A stretch of 64,000 nucleotides of DNA, taken from positions 2,239,001-2,303,000 of the forward strand of contig NZ_AP028031.1 of assembly GCF_030296915.1 (NCBI RefSeq). Reading direction: 5' to 3'. Both the position numbers and the translations under genes were made by a program. The notes beneath the pieces are model-generated. The model made no database searches and had not been told where the DNA came from. It saw only the letters and a program-made list of their open reading frames with translations. Source of the stretch: Anaerostipes hadrus ATCC 29173 = JCM 17467. Its GTDB lineage: Bacteria > Bacillota > Clostridia > Lachnospirales > Lachnospiraceae. Positions 9,209-16,969 of this stretch are shown piece after piece. Each line of letters begins with the position of its first letter. Within the stretch, counting starts at the first letter, position 1.

Positions 9209-9225
9209 TCTTACGAATTTCTTAA
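9209..9225 (-). promoter_or_regulatory. candidate response-regulator binding direct repeat
   Basis: TAAGAA occurs twice on the minus strand (9225-9220 and 9214-9209) with an 11-bp period, the spacing typical of OmpR-family half sites, about 70 bp before the regulator start. It fits autoregulation of the two-component operon but is unproven. Confidence 0.3.
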
Positions 9226-9235
9226 TATGATGTAA

Positions 9236-9299
9236 GTGTCAAAAGTATAAATTGCGTTTGTGCTTGCACAAATAAGCAATTTATACTTATTGACACTCT
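9236..9299. repeat. 64-bp imperfect palindrome in divergent promoter region
   Basis: Outer arms 9236-9256 and 9278-9299 pair over about 20 bp with one mismatch; an inner stem (9258-9264 with 9267-9273) extends the structure to nearly the centre. The arms are AT-rich and start with the complement of TTGACA on each side. No gene ends here, so a simple terminator is unlikely. Confidence 0.6.
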
Positions 9300-9336
9300 C
9301 ATCTTAATATGACTTCCTTAATTATAGTAACTTCCA

Positions 9337-9415
9337 GAATAATTATCAATATCCTGTCCAATGTCCATAAGAGTGTTCCTGTGCTTAATAGATAGCAAGA
9401 TATTGATAATTATTC
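9337..9415. repeat. 17-bp perfect inverted repeat carrying Fur-like half sites
   Basis: 9337-9353 is exactly complementary to 9399-9415, with a 45-bp interval. Each arm includes TGATAATTATTC, so the two arms hold Fur-type sites in opposite orientation. Confidence 0.65.
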
Positions 9416-9418
9416 TCA
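9404..9418 (+). promoter_or_regulatory. Fur-like box
   Basis: The 15-mer fits the 7-1-7 Fur consensus (TGATAAT-N-ATTATCA) with a single mismatch, 11 bp before the candidate -35 hexamer at 9429-9434. It suggests repression of the Tp47-like gene when iron is sufficient. Other Fur-family proteins (PerR, Zur) use related sites and cannot be excluded. Confidence 0.45.
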
Positions 9419-9428
9419 TTTATAGTTA

Positions 9429-9457
9429 TTGTTCACTAACCTTTCGTGTGGTATCAT
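9429..9457 (+). promoter_or_regulatory. candidate promoter of the Tp47-like gene
   Basis: TTGTTC (9429-9434), 17 bp, TATCAT (9452-9457), giving a leader of about 70 nt that includes a small hairpin near 9473-9486. Confidence 0.4.
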
Positions 9458-9532
9458 ATCTTTCATCAGTTAGAGTTTTCTAACTACGTACACGCTATTA
9501 TTTTATATTACAGAAAACGGAGGAAAAACTAT

Positions 9533-11287
9533 ATGCGTAAAAGATTAATCGGGAAAGCCTTTGCTATCGCTATGAGTGGTGCAATGGTTTTAACTGCGAC
9601 TCCTGTGACAGCTAATATCTTTAATGTTGCTCACATTGTTAAGGCTGCTGATGAACAATCTGATGAATATGTTTATTGCTATGCTGGACTTACCTGGAAT
9701 GAATATTGGGCATCTGAGGGTGTTTATGCTGCCGGTAATGACAGCTCTTCTGATACATTAGATAGTCATAGTGAACTTGATAATGGTGGATACGATGCCG
9801 TTACTCGTGCTACAACAAACCATGGCCTTCATAGAGGAAGTTTCCAGTGTATCACTACGATCTATACAACCGATGGAAGTGCTTATCAGATCTCTAATTG
9901 GGAACAGGTAAAAGATTCTGATGGTAAAGTAACAGCCACTTATTTACATCTAAAAGACGTGGAAGGAAGAGTTACTTTTAACAAAGGAACTTTAACATTT
10001 GCTGACAATTCCACAAAAAAAATGGATCACTATAGTGTTTCTGGAATCAAATATGTTCCTGTAAAAGTAAAGGCTTCTGACTACAACGATTTCGAAGCAA
10101 AATACTCTGTTGTTGAAAACAATGGTACACTGATCGGTGGATATGCAGAAGGTGTTTTAAGTTCTTATGAAGCATCTGCAAATGTAACAGCAGATACAAA
10201 TGGATTAAAGGAAGCAGTCAAAGGTTCTGACGGTTCCTTCTCTTTCAAAGCCAGAACAACTGGTACTGACTCTGGTATTAAAGATCAGACATTACAGAAA
10301 GCTGTAAAAATCACTCCAACTGTAAAAGCTGCTTCTGGATCATATGGAGAATTTCTTCGTGTGGATCTAAATGGAGATGACTATGGTGCTTTAGGTGACA
10401 AGATGCAGGCTGTTAAATGGACATACTACGGAAATGACAGCACTCGTACAAAAGCTTTAGCTTCTTACGGAACAAAATTTGCAGCTGATAACTGGATGCA
10501 TAAATCTAATGGAATCCAGCTTGGATTAACAGATTCTATTCGCTGCCAGTTACCTGAAAATACAGATGGTACAGGTTATTGGAGTTTAACAGTTTATGCT
10601 CTTGGTTACGAGGATTATACAGTTAACTTTGAAGCTACAAAAGACAATATTGTTTCCAAAAAGGCTCTTGCAAGCGACGAAGAAAAAGCTTCTCTTCAGA
10701 AATTAGTAACAGAAGCTGAATCTTTGAAGAAAGATTCCTATGTTGATAGTTCTAACAAGCAAACTGCATTTGCTAATCTTCAAACTGAACTAGATGAAAC
10801 AAAAGATTTACTTAACAAAAAAGATTTAAGTTCTGCAGAGGTTAGTGAGCAGATCACTCATTTAACAGAAGCGATCAATGCAGTCAAAGCTTTAAAAACA
10901 AAAGATGCTGCAACTACTACTGTTGCACCTTCTACAACAAAACCAGCAGCTACAACTACTGCAACAAACACAACTACTGTGAAAGCTCCTGCAAAGACAA
11001 CTGTGAAATTAAGCAAGGCTAAGAAGACTTCTATCAAAGTATCTTGGAAGAAAGTTTCCGGAGTTGCTGCTTATCAGATTCAGTATAGTACTTCTAAGAA
11101 CTTCAAAAATGCAAAAACTGTCAAAGTTTCTGCAAAATCAACTTCTAAAGTCTTAAAGAAGCTGAAAAAGAATAAGAAATATTATGTAAGAGTTCGAAGC
11201 TACAAAGTAACAAAAGTAAACAACAAATCTAAGAATGTTTACTCTGCTTGGTCTGCTAAAAAAGCTTTAAAAACTAAAAAGAAATAA
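9533..11287 (+). CDS. secreted Tp47-like protein with FIVAR-like and Fn3-like C-terminal domains
   Basis: 584 residues. The ATG at 9533 follows GGAGG and starts a signal peptide (cut likely after about residue 37). Residues about 42-380 resemble Treponema pallidum Tp47 domains A-C: LTWNEYWASEGVYAAG, GGYDAVTRATTNHG and GSFQ near the start, then TYYGNDSTRTKALASYGTK and GTGYWSLTVYALGYEDYTV. Tp47 is a lipoprotein reported to bind penicillin; its fourth domain is not evident here and there is no lipobox. A helical FIVAR-like segment (about 405-470), a Thr-rich linker and a Lys-rich Fn3-like domain (about 495-584) follow. No LPXTG. Function unknown; the Fur-like boxes upstream suggest iron-responsive expression. 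Monocistronic, with a terminator at 11333-11375. Confidence 0.75.
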   Translation: MRKRLIGKAFAIAMSGAMVLTATPVTANIFNVAHIVKAADEQSDEYVYCYAGLTWNEYWASEGVYAAGNDSSSDTLDSHSELDNGGYDAVTRATTNHGLHRGSFQCITTIYTTDGSAYQISNWEQVKDSDGKVTATYLHLKDVEGRVTFNKGTLTFADNSTKKMDHYSVSGIKYVPVKVKASDYNDFEAKYSVVENNGTLIGGYAEGVLSSYEASANVTADTNGLKEAVKGSDGSFSFKARTTGTDSGIKDQTLQKAVKITPTVKAASGSYGEFLRVDLNGDDYGALGDKMQAVKWTYYGNDSTRTKALASYGTKFAADNWMHKSNGIQLGLTDSIRCQLPENTDGTGYWSLTVYALGYEDYTVNFEATKDNIVSKKALASDEEKASLQKLVTEAESLKKDSYVDSSNKQTAFANLQTELDETKDLLNKKDLSSAEVSEQITHLTEAINAVKALKTKDAATTTVAPSTTKPAATTTATNTTTVKAPAKTTVKLSKAKKTSIKVSWKKVSGVAAYQIQYSTSKNFKNAKTVKVSAKSTSKVLKKLKKNKKYYVRVRSYKVTKVNNKSKNVYSAWSAKKALKTKKK

Positions 11288-11332
11288 TTTCTCTTAAATA
11301 ATATCAATTACATCTCAATCTTAATATTATTA

Positions 11333-11375
11333 AATAAAATAGGAACTGCATTTGGTCTGCGGTTCCTATTTTATT
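11333..11375 (+). terminator. intrinsic terminator of the Tp47-like gene
   Basis: A 14-bp stem (11333-11346 with 11362-11375) ending in a T-rich stretch, 45 bp after the stop codon. Confidence 0.8.
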
Positions 11376-11541
11376 ACTTATTCTATGTTTCTTTTTTACC
11401 GTTGATAAATTGATAATATTCTATTTTGAAAATCATTTAATGATAATCCCTTAGTTTTTGCAACTTTTCCAACCAATTTTTTGATAATTTTGCAACTTTT
11501 CCAACTTTCTTATATAAATGTTTGTTATATATAAGAAAAAG
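11376..11541. repeat. gene-free stretch with an 18-bp direct repeat
   Basis: TTTTGCAACTTTTCCAAC occurs at 11456-11473 and again at 11488-11505, a 32-bp period. A palindrome ATCATTTAATGAT lies just before, near 11432-11444. The stretch sits between two converging terminators and holds no ORF that I trust. Confidence 0.45.
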
Positions 11542-11593
11542 GAGCCATAAAATAAACTTTCTAATCTCTAAGATTACGTTTATTTTACGGCTC
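11542..11593 (-). terminator. intrinsic terminator of the HAD phosphatase gene
   Basis: A 16-bp stem with one mismatch (11542-11557 with 11578-11593) followed on the minus strand by a CCTTTTTCTT tail, 42 bp after the gene's stop. Confidence 0.7.
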
Positions 11594-11635
11594 TTACTAT
11601 TACCCTTGTGCTAAATTTTCTTGTAATAATTCCGT

Positions 11636-12436
11636 CTATCTAAAATATTTATCCAGAATCTGGCGTTCTCCTTCATTGTCATTGATGTCTGTGACAATAT
11701 CTGCTGCCTCTTTTACTTCATCTGCGGCATTGCCCATGGCGACTCCAAGTCCTGCATATCTGATCATATCGATATCGTTGAAATTATCACCAAATGCCAT
11801 TATCTCTTCTTGTTTCACATGAAAATGGTCTTTTAACATATGGATTGCATCGGATTTGGATGCTTTCATGGACATGATCTCTAAATAGGTATCTTTGGAT
11901 CGATAAATTCTGATCTGTGGGAATTCTTTTACTAACTGTTGTTCCAACGCTGCAATATCTTCTTTATCTCCCATGCATAACACCTTGTGTACTTCTTTGT
12001 AGACTTCTTCATCTTCAAAAGACACTTCTTGTGGAATCACGCCTGTGATATCACTTTCCTGCGCTGCCCAATATTCTTTTTTATCTTTTACCAGCCATTC
12101 ATCGTTTGTGTAAATGTTAACCGAAATCTTTGGATTCAATTCATAGACTCTTCTGCATAACTTCATGGCAACTTCTTGTGGCATTGCCACACTGTAGATT
12201 GGATGGTCTTCTTCATCAACAACTAAAGCTCCGCTGTAGCAGATCATTGGACTCTTCGCCTCTAATTCTGCTCTGATAGCTGTCATGCCTTTGGGCATTC
12301 TTGCGGATACTAAGACGTATGGGATTCCATTTTGGTTGATCTGTTTTATTTTTTTTCTTGTATTTTCTGGTATCTGATGTTTTGAATTTAATAATGTTCC
12401 ATCAATATCACTAAATACTGCTTTATATTTTTTCAT
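11636..12436 (-). CDS. Cof-type HAD-IIB sugar/flavin phosphatase
   Basis: Haloacid dehalogenase hydrolase of subclass IIB, 266 residues. Motif I FSDIDGTLLNS carries the nucleophile Asp, motif II is VLVSAR, motif III a Lys near MKASKSDAIHML, and motif IV AFGDNFNDIDMI. Substrates of this family are sugar phosphates, FMN or PLP; which one applies cannot be told. The ATG at 12436 is preceded by AAAGGA at 10 nt; an upstream in-frame ATG has no such site. Next to the fructan locus but separated from it by a terminator at 12498-12540, so a role in sugar-phosphate turnover is only a possibility. Confidence 0.88.
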   Translation of the reverse strand: MKKYKAVFSDIDGTLLNSKHQIPENTRKKIKQINQNGIPYVLVSARMPKGMTAIRAELEAKSPMICYSGALVVDEEDHPIYSVAMPQEVAMKLCRRVYELNPKISVNIYTNDEWLVKDKKEYWAAQESDITGVIPQEVSFEDEEVYKEVHKVLCMGDKEDIAALEQQLVKEFPQIRIYRSKDTYLEIMSMKASKSDAIHMLKDHFHVKQEEIMAFGDNFNDIDMIRYAGLGVAMGNAADEVKEAADIVTDINDNEGERQILDKYFR

Positions 12437-12497
12437 TATGTCTGCATCCTTTCGTTTCTCTGCTTTGTTGTCTATTTCTTCCATTATTATAAAGCAA

Positions 12498-12540
12498 GAA
12501 AAGCCATCTGGCGAGAGTGAAATATCCCAGATGGCTTTTC
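12498..12540 (-). terminator. intrinsic terminator of the fructan operon
   Basis: A 14-bp stem (12498-12511 with 12527-12540) begins 4 nt after the GH32 stop codon and is followed on the minus strand by a T-rich tail. Confidence 0.8.
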
Positions 12541-12544
12541 ATTT

Positions 12545-15500
12545 TTAATTTGCTTTCACTGACTTCGCATTAGAATATGCTCCGTATACTTTCTGATTTG
12601 TTGAATCATAGTAGTAATAGCGAACCTGTACATAATATTTCTTGCCTTTTTTTAGACCTGTTTTTGTATAAACATTTTTCGCTAAACCTGTTGTTTTGTA
12701 TTTTGCAGATTTCATCTTTTTGCTTGTGGAATAACGGAATCTAAATCCTCGTTTTTCTCCATATTTGTTGACAGATTGTGTTGATCTTGCTACAAATCCT
12801 ACACCTTTTCCTGCTTTGGATCTGACAGATAATGAACCTGCTTTTCCAACTGTTACTTTAACAAATTTAGCTGTTAATGTAATATTCTTGTCGCTTTCTG
12901 GCATCTTTGTAACAATTTTTCCATTGTATGTCCATCCTGCAAATACATAACCTTTCTTACCAGCTGCTTTATATTTTGCTTTGTTCCATGCTGGCAGAGT
13001 ATCTCCTGCTTTCACATCTTTGATCGTTGTGACAGTCTTTCCTGCATTACCTTTTAGTGTTGCTGTAATAGAAACTTTTGGAGTTTCTACTTCTTTTTCT
13101 TTTACTGTTACCTGAGTCTTGTATGTGTAACTTCTTCCAAAAGTTGTAACCTGCGTTTCAATCTGTGTTGTTCCAGCTTTCTTTGCTGTGATGTTACCAT
13201 CTTCATCTACATCTGCGATCGTTTTGTCCAAAGATTTGTATTTGATGATGTTGAAACTGTTGTCCTCGATATTGGAAACATCAATTGTTGCTTTCTCGCC
13301 TGCTGTTAATGCAAGTTTATCAGAAACTGTTGGAACTTTCACTTCTAATGGTGTGACTTTCATATTCTGGAATGTTACTTTTCCATTGAATACATTAAAT
13401 CCAACATATTTTCCTTCTTTGTAATTATTCTCAACTTTTACATCTCTTACATTCAGTACCAGCTTGTCCTCAATATACACTTTATACTGGTTACCTTTTA
13501 CTACAACTTTGAAATGATATTTCTGTCCTTCGCTTAAGTTGTAATTTCCATCTTTTCCGATGTCTCCGGTTCCGCCTCCAAATGTAAAGATTCTTGCTGT
13601 ACTACCTTTTCTTTGTGTGTCTACATTAGCTGCATATGCACTGGTAGAATCTGGGTTCTGTCCACGGAATAATAATGCAAATGCCTGTCCACTGTGATAA
13701 ACAACATCTGATTCAAAAATGTAATCATCTGAACTGATCTTTGTTCCTGACATTAAGAATGCGTCTCCACTGGCTTCTCCTGTACAACTGTTAGAATTCT
13801 CACTGATCGTCCATGTACCACCATGTTGTTTCCAGTCACTAAGTGAAATACCATCGTCTGCTGCTGAAACAAATATATCAATACTTCTTGATAATCCATT
13901 TGCTGTTGTTGCTGTAACAGTGACACTTCCTTCTTTTAGTGCTTCTAACTGAAGTTCATCATCTTCTGTTTTAACAACTTTAACTTTATTACTTTTGTTA
14001 TTACTTACTTTCCATGTTACTTTCTGATCTGCTTTCATTGGAGAGATTGCAGCATTTACACTAATCTTATCTCCGACATTATATTCTCCACTTCCAGAGT
14101 CTGTACTGATATATAGATCTGTTGCTGTGTTTGCATCTGTGATCTTATTTTCCCAGATACTCTTCATTGGATAAACTGTGATATTTCCTGTTGTTTCTCC
14201 ACCTTCAGAATATACTTCCATTCCTGTACTACTGACAGATGGGAATACTGCTAATGCTCCTGTAACCTGTCCATCTTGTCCATATACTTCAACACTTGAT
14301 TCATCAACAAAGATATCTAATTTTACTTTTCCATCTTTCTCCGTGACGATCGCATCAGATACGATGTTCTTTGTCTGCTGTCCCGCTGGATGTGTACCAG
14401 ATTTTTCTCCATTGATGGATACTTTCTTTGTTTCTGTATTATAAGATACAACTGTTTCCTGACTTCCAGATTTGTTTGTTCTTAATTTGAATCCAACTTC
14501 TTTTGTTCCTGCCTGTGGTGTAAGTTCTGCGACAACTTCATATTGTCCTGCTTTGACTCCTGATAACAGATTTTCGCTGTTTTCTGTCTTCTTTGGAATC
14601 GTAACATTTTCAAGTTTGGTTGCTGCTTCGTTGACACGTAACGTCTTATATTCGTCAATTGGTGTCTGTACCAGTTTATATTTACCATCAATCTTCTTCA
14701 CATTTAATTCTGTCTGAAGATTAAAGAATCCATTGTATCCCCACTGTCCAGTCACTTTATCAACGTTATTGCAGTATCCATCAGCCCATGTACTTGCCCA
14801 GTTGATCATGATTCTTCGGTTTTCTGGTTTTCCATTGGTTGTTTCCCCATTACCAATATAATATGTCATTGCTGCATAAGAATGAGGTCCAAAGTTCATG
14901 ACATAACGGTCGCTGTCTTTATCCTGTACAAATGTCCAATGTCCATCAATCTTCTTGAGATCACCGATGCGATAATAACGTCCTCCTTCACTGATAACCC
15001 ATTTTGTTGTTCCATCATCTGCTGTTAAAGGATACATATCAGGACATTCTGTTTCAACTCTCAATCCTGCTGGATTACCGATATCATCACTTCCTTTATA
15101 TGTACTTTCAATATTCCAATGAATCAGATCATCAGAAGAATAAATTCTTAAGATTCCTCCCGCTAATACCATAAACCATTTTCCATCGTGGCGGAATACT
15201 TTTGGATCACGGAATGCTGTATCTTTTAGATGATCTTCATCCCATTTTAAGATTGGATTTCCTTTATATTTTGTCCATGTTCTTCCGTTATCTTTGCTAT
15301 ATGCGATGCACTGATCCTGTCCTCTGTGGCCATTTAATTCATTGTTCTGTGTATAGAGCGCGATAAGTCCACCTTTTCCAGGTCCTTTTTCATCTCCAAA
15401 TAAACCGGATGTATTCTCATCATCTACAACACCACATCCAGAGAACATTGCTCCATTATCTTCCTGATAATTTAATGGTCTTGGCAATTCTTCCCAGTGG

Positions 15501-16588
15501 ATTAGATCTTTAGAAACTGCATGTCCCCATTCTAACTCTCCCCATGTCGTTCTTGCCTGATTATGCTGGAAGAATAAATGCCATTCTCCCTTATAATAAA
15601 GCATTCCGTTTGGGTCATTGCTCCATCCCATTGCCTGTGAAAAATGATATTGTGGTCTGGTTGGCACTGTATATGCTGAACCATCTACATTTCTTAATAC
15701 ATGTAATGTTGTAGTTTCTACTGCACCATTTGTACTTGTCACTGTGATAGGAATTTCCTGAGATCCAATCTTTAATGATACTTCTGTTACTTTTCCATTT
15801 TCTGCTTTTTGTTCACCGATCGTCACTGTTCCATTATCACTTACAGTTGGTGTGATAGATAATTTATCAACTGTATTAGGCACTGTGATCGCATAATCAT
15901 TTGTATCCTGTGTATATTTCTTATCTAAGTCGCCACCTGTTACCTGTAAATTTGTTAAATGTGCTGTTGCTTTTGGAATCGCGATATCTTCTACAGAAAA
16001 ATCAGATGCTGTCATTGTTTCATTGAAGGAAATAAGACCAACCTTTCCTTCAAAAATTGTATCTGTGATCTCCATACTGATGACTTTTACACCATTGATC
16101 TTAACTGTTAAATGACGTTGTTTTACAGAAATGTCAAAATCATAAGTATCTTTATTTTTTAATTCATCAAATACTTTTTCTTTCTGAAGATCGTTGTTGC
16201 GTCCTCCTTGGAAACAGATCAAACGTACAGCTCCAGTAGATGGAGTAACATTGGCTACTACAGAACCTTTCTTTGGATCTTTTGCTTCCTTTGCTCCCAT
16301 AATCACACCGACAGCTCCGTCTTCTTCTCCTTGTGTCAGTTTTGCTTTGACCGCATAATTATCTTCTTTTTTGATGTTTGTGATACCGATATTATCACCA
16401 GCTCCTGATAACTGGATCTTATCATTGTCTACTTTTCCATTCCCTGTAAATGTCCAATCTATCGCCTGCTGCTGTAATTGTGCTGCATTTACAGTTACAT
16501 GATTGTATGCTGTTACTGGCGCGATAGAAGTGACACTGACTACACTTGCCATCATTATTGCTACTAATCTTGGGCTAACTTTCCTCAT
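12545..16588 (-). CDS. secreted multidomain GH32 fructan hydrolase (levanase/inulinase type)
   Basis: 1347 residues. Signal peptide about 1-36; a LamG-like domain (about 42-205); a cadherin-like beta-sandwich (about 208-298); then the GH32 catalytic domain from about 305, with nucleophile Asp in WSNDPNG (about 325), the transition-state motif FRDPKVF, and acid/base Glu in TECPDMYP, followed by its C-terminal beta-sandwich. After that come a Big_2-like Ig domain, a second LamG-like domain, another Big_2, an InlB-type repeat (GYVFAGWTYNG) and a Lys/Tyr-rich Fn3-like end. No LPXTG, so wall binding is probably non-covalent. It should cut levan or inulin to fructose outside the cell. It follows the PTS genes as sacC follows levDEFG in B. 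subtilis, but a hairpin at 16612-16644 lies between. Confidence 0.92.
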   Translation of the reverse strand: MRKVSPRLVAIMMASVVSVTSIAPVTAYNHVTVNAAQLQQQAIDWTFTGNGKVDNDKIQLSGAGDNIGITNIKKEDNYAVKAKLTQGEEDGAVGVIMGAKEAKDPKKGSVVANVTPSTGAVRLICFQGGRNNDLQKEKVFDELKNKDTYDFDISVKQRHLTVKINGVKVISMEITDTIFEGKVGLISFNETMTASDFSVEDIAIPKATAHLTNLQVTGGDLDKKYTQDTNDYAITVPNTVDKLSITPTVSDNGTVTIGEQKAENGKVTEVSLKIGSQEIPITVTSTNGAVETTTLHVLRNVDGSAYTVPTRPQYHFSQAMGWSNDPNGMLYYKGEWHLFFQHNQARTTWGELEWGHAVSKDLIHWEELPRPLNYQEDNGAMFSGCGVVDDENTSGLFGDEKGPGKGGLIALYTQNNELNGHRGQDQCIAYSKDNGRTWTKYKGNPILKWDEDHLKDTAFRDPKVFRHDGKWFMVLAGGILRIYSSDDLIHWNIESTYKGSDDIGNPAGLRVETECPDMYPLTADDGTTKWVISEGGRYYRIGDLKKIDGHWTFVQDKDSDRYVMNFGPHSYAAMTYYIGNGETTNGKPENRRIMINWASTWADGYCNNVDKVTGQWGYNGFFNLQTELNVKKIDGKYKLVQTPIDEYKTLRVNEAATKLENVTIPKKTENSENLLSGVKAGQYEVVAELTPQAGTKEVGFKLRTNKSGSQETVVSYNTETKKVSINGEKSGTHPAGQQTKNIVSDAIVTEKDGKVKLDIFVDESSVEVYGQDGQVTGALAVFPSVSSTGMEVYSEGGETTGNITVYPMKSIWENKITDANTATDLYISTDSGSGEYNVGDKISVNAAISPMKADQKVTWKVSNNKSNKVKVVKTEDDELQLEALKEGSVTVTATTANGLSRSIDIFVSAADDGISLSDWKQHGGTWTISENSNSCTGEASGDAFLMSGTKISSDDYIFESDVVYHSGQAFALLFRGQNPDSTSAYAANVDTQRKGSTARIFTFGGGTGDIGKDGNYNLSEGQKYHFKVVVKGNQYKVYIEDKLVLNVRDVKVENNYKEGKYVGFNVFNGKVTFQNMKVTPLEVKVPTVSDKLALTAGEKATIDVSNIEDNSFNIIKYKSLDKTIADVDEDGNITAKKAGTTQIETQVTTFGRSYTYKTQVTVKEKEVETPKVSITATLKGNAGKTVTTIKDVKAGDTLPAWNKAKYKAAGKKGYVFAGWTYNGKIVTKMPESDKNITLTAKFVKVTVGKAGSLSVRSKAGKGVGFVARSTQSVNKYGEKRGFRFRYSTSKKMKSAKYKTTGLAKNVYTKTGLKKGKKYYVQVRYYYYDSTNQKVYGAYSNAKSVKAN

Positions 16589-16611
16589 ATTTTTTCCCTT
16601 TCTTTGTAGAA

Positions 16612-16644
16612 AAAAAGGACGATCTAACTATAATCGTCCTTTTT
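16612..16644 (-). terminator. terminator-like hairpin between PTS genes and GH32
   Basis: A 12-bp stem (16612-16623 with 16633-16644) and a T run on the minus strand. Only 23 nt separate it from the GH32 start, too little for a downstream promoter, so it probably tunes readthrough from the PTS genes into the GH32 gene. Confidence 0.7.
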
Positions 16645-16669
16645 CACTCAAAAAACAATAGTTCTATGC

Positions 16670-16954
16670 TTAGGCTTTCACTAATTGTAATATCTTGTCT
16701 ACGTTTGCTCTTCCTCGCTTAATACCAAGGCCTATGACAACACAAAGTATCACACTGATGATCGTAATGATCACTCCAGCTACACCAAATACTGTAAATG
16801 GCATTTTACTTTGGGCACCTAGTCCCCAATACGCAAGTATGATTCCGATAGAAGATAGAATAATGAGATTGCGAATCCATTTTTTGAGGTTATTGAGCAT
16901 TTGTGTCTGAAATTCAATTTCTTTTAACTGCTGTGCTCTTGTTTGTGTTGTCAT
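16670..16954 (-). CDS. small two-helix membrane protein of the PTS operon
   Basis: 94 residues I do not recognise. An amphipathic N-terminus (about 1-27, Gln/Leu/Lys-rich) precedes two hydrophobic helices (about 28-45 and 53-75) and a basic tail. AAAGGA lies 8-9 nt before the ATG. It begins 15 nt after the EIID stop codon, so it is co-transcribed with the transporter. It is not a known PTS subunit; an accessory or stabilising role in the EIIC-EIID complex is a guess from position only. Confidence 0.65.
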   Translation of the reverse strand: MTTQTRAQQLKEIEFQTQMLNNLKKWIRNLIILSSIGIILAYWGLGAQSKMPFTVFGVAGVIITIISVILCVVIGLGIKRGRANVDKILQLVKA

Positions 16955-16969
16955 AATATACTTCCTTTC

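Noticed and set aside
9236..9299. Two outward TTGACA hexamers at the palindrome ends as divergent promoters
   Set aside because: No -10 hexamer lies 16-18 bp from either one.
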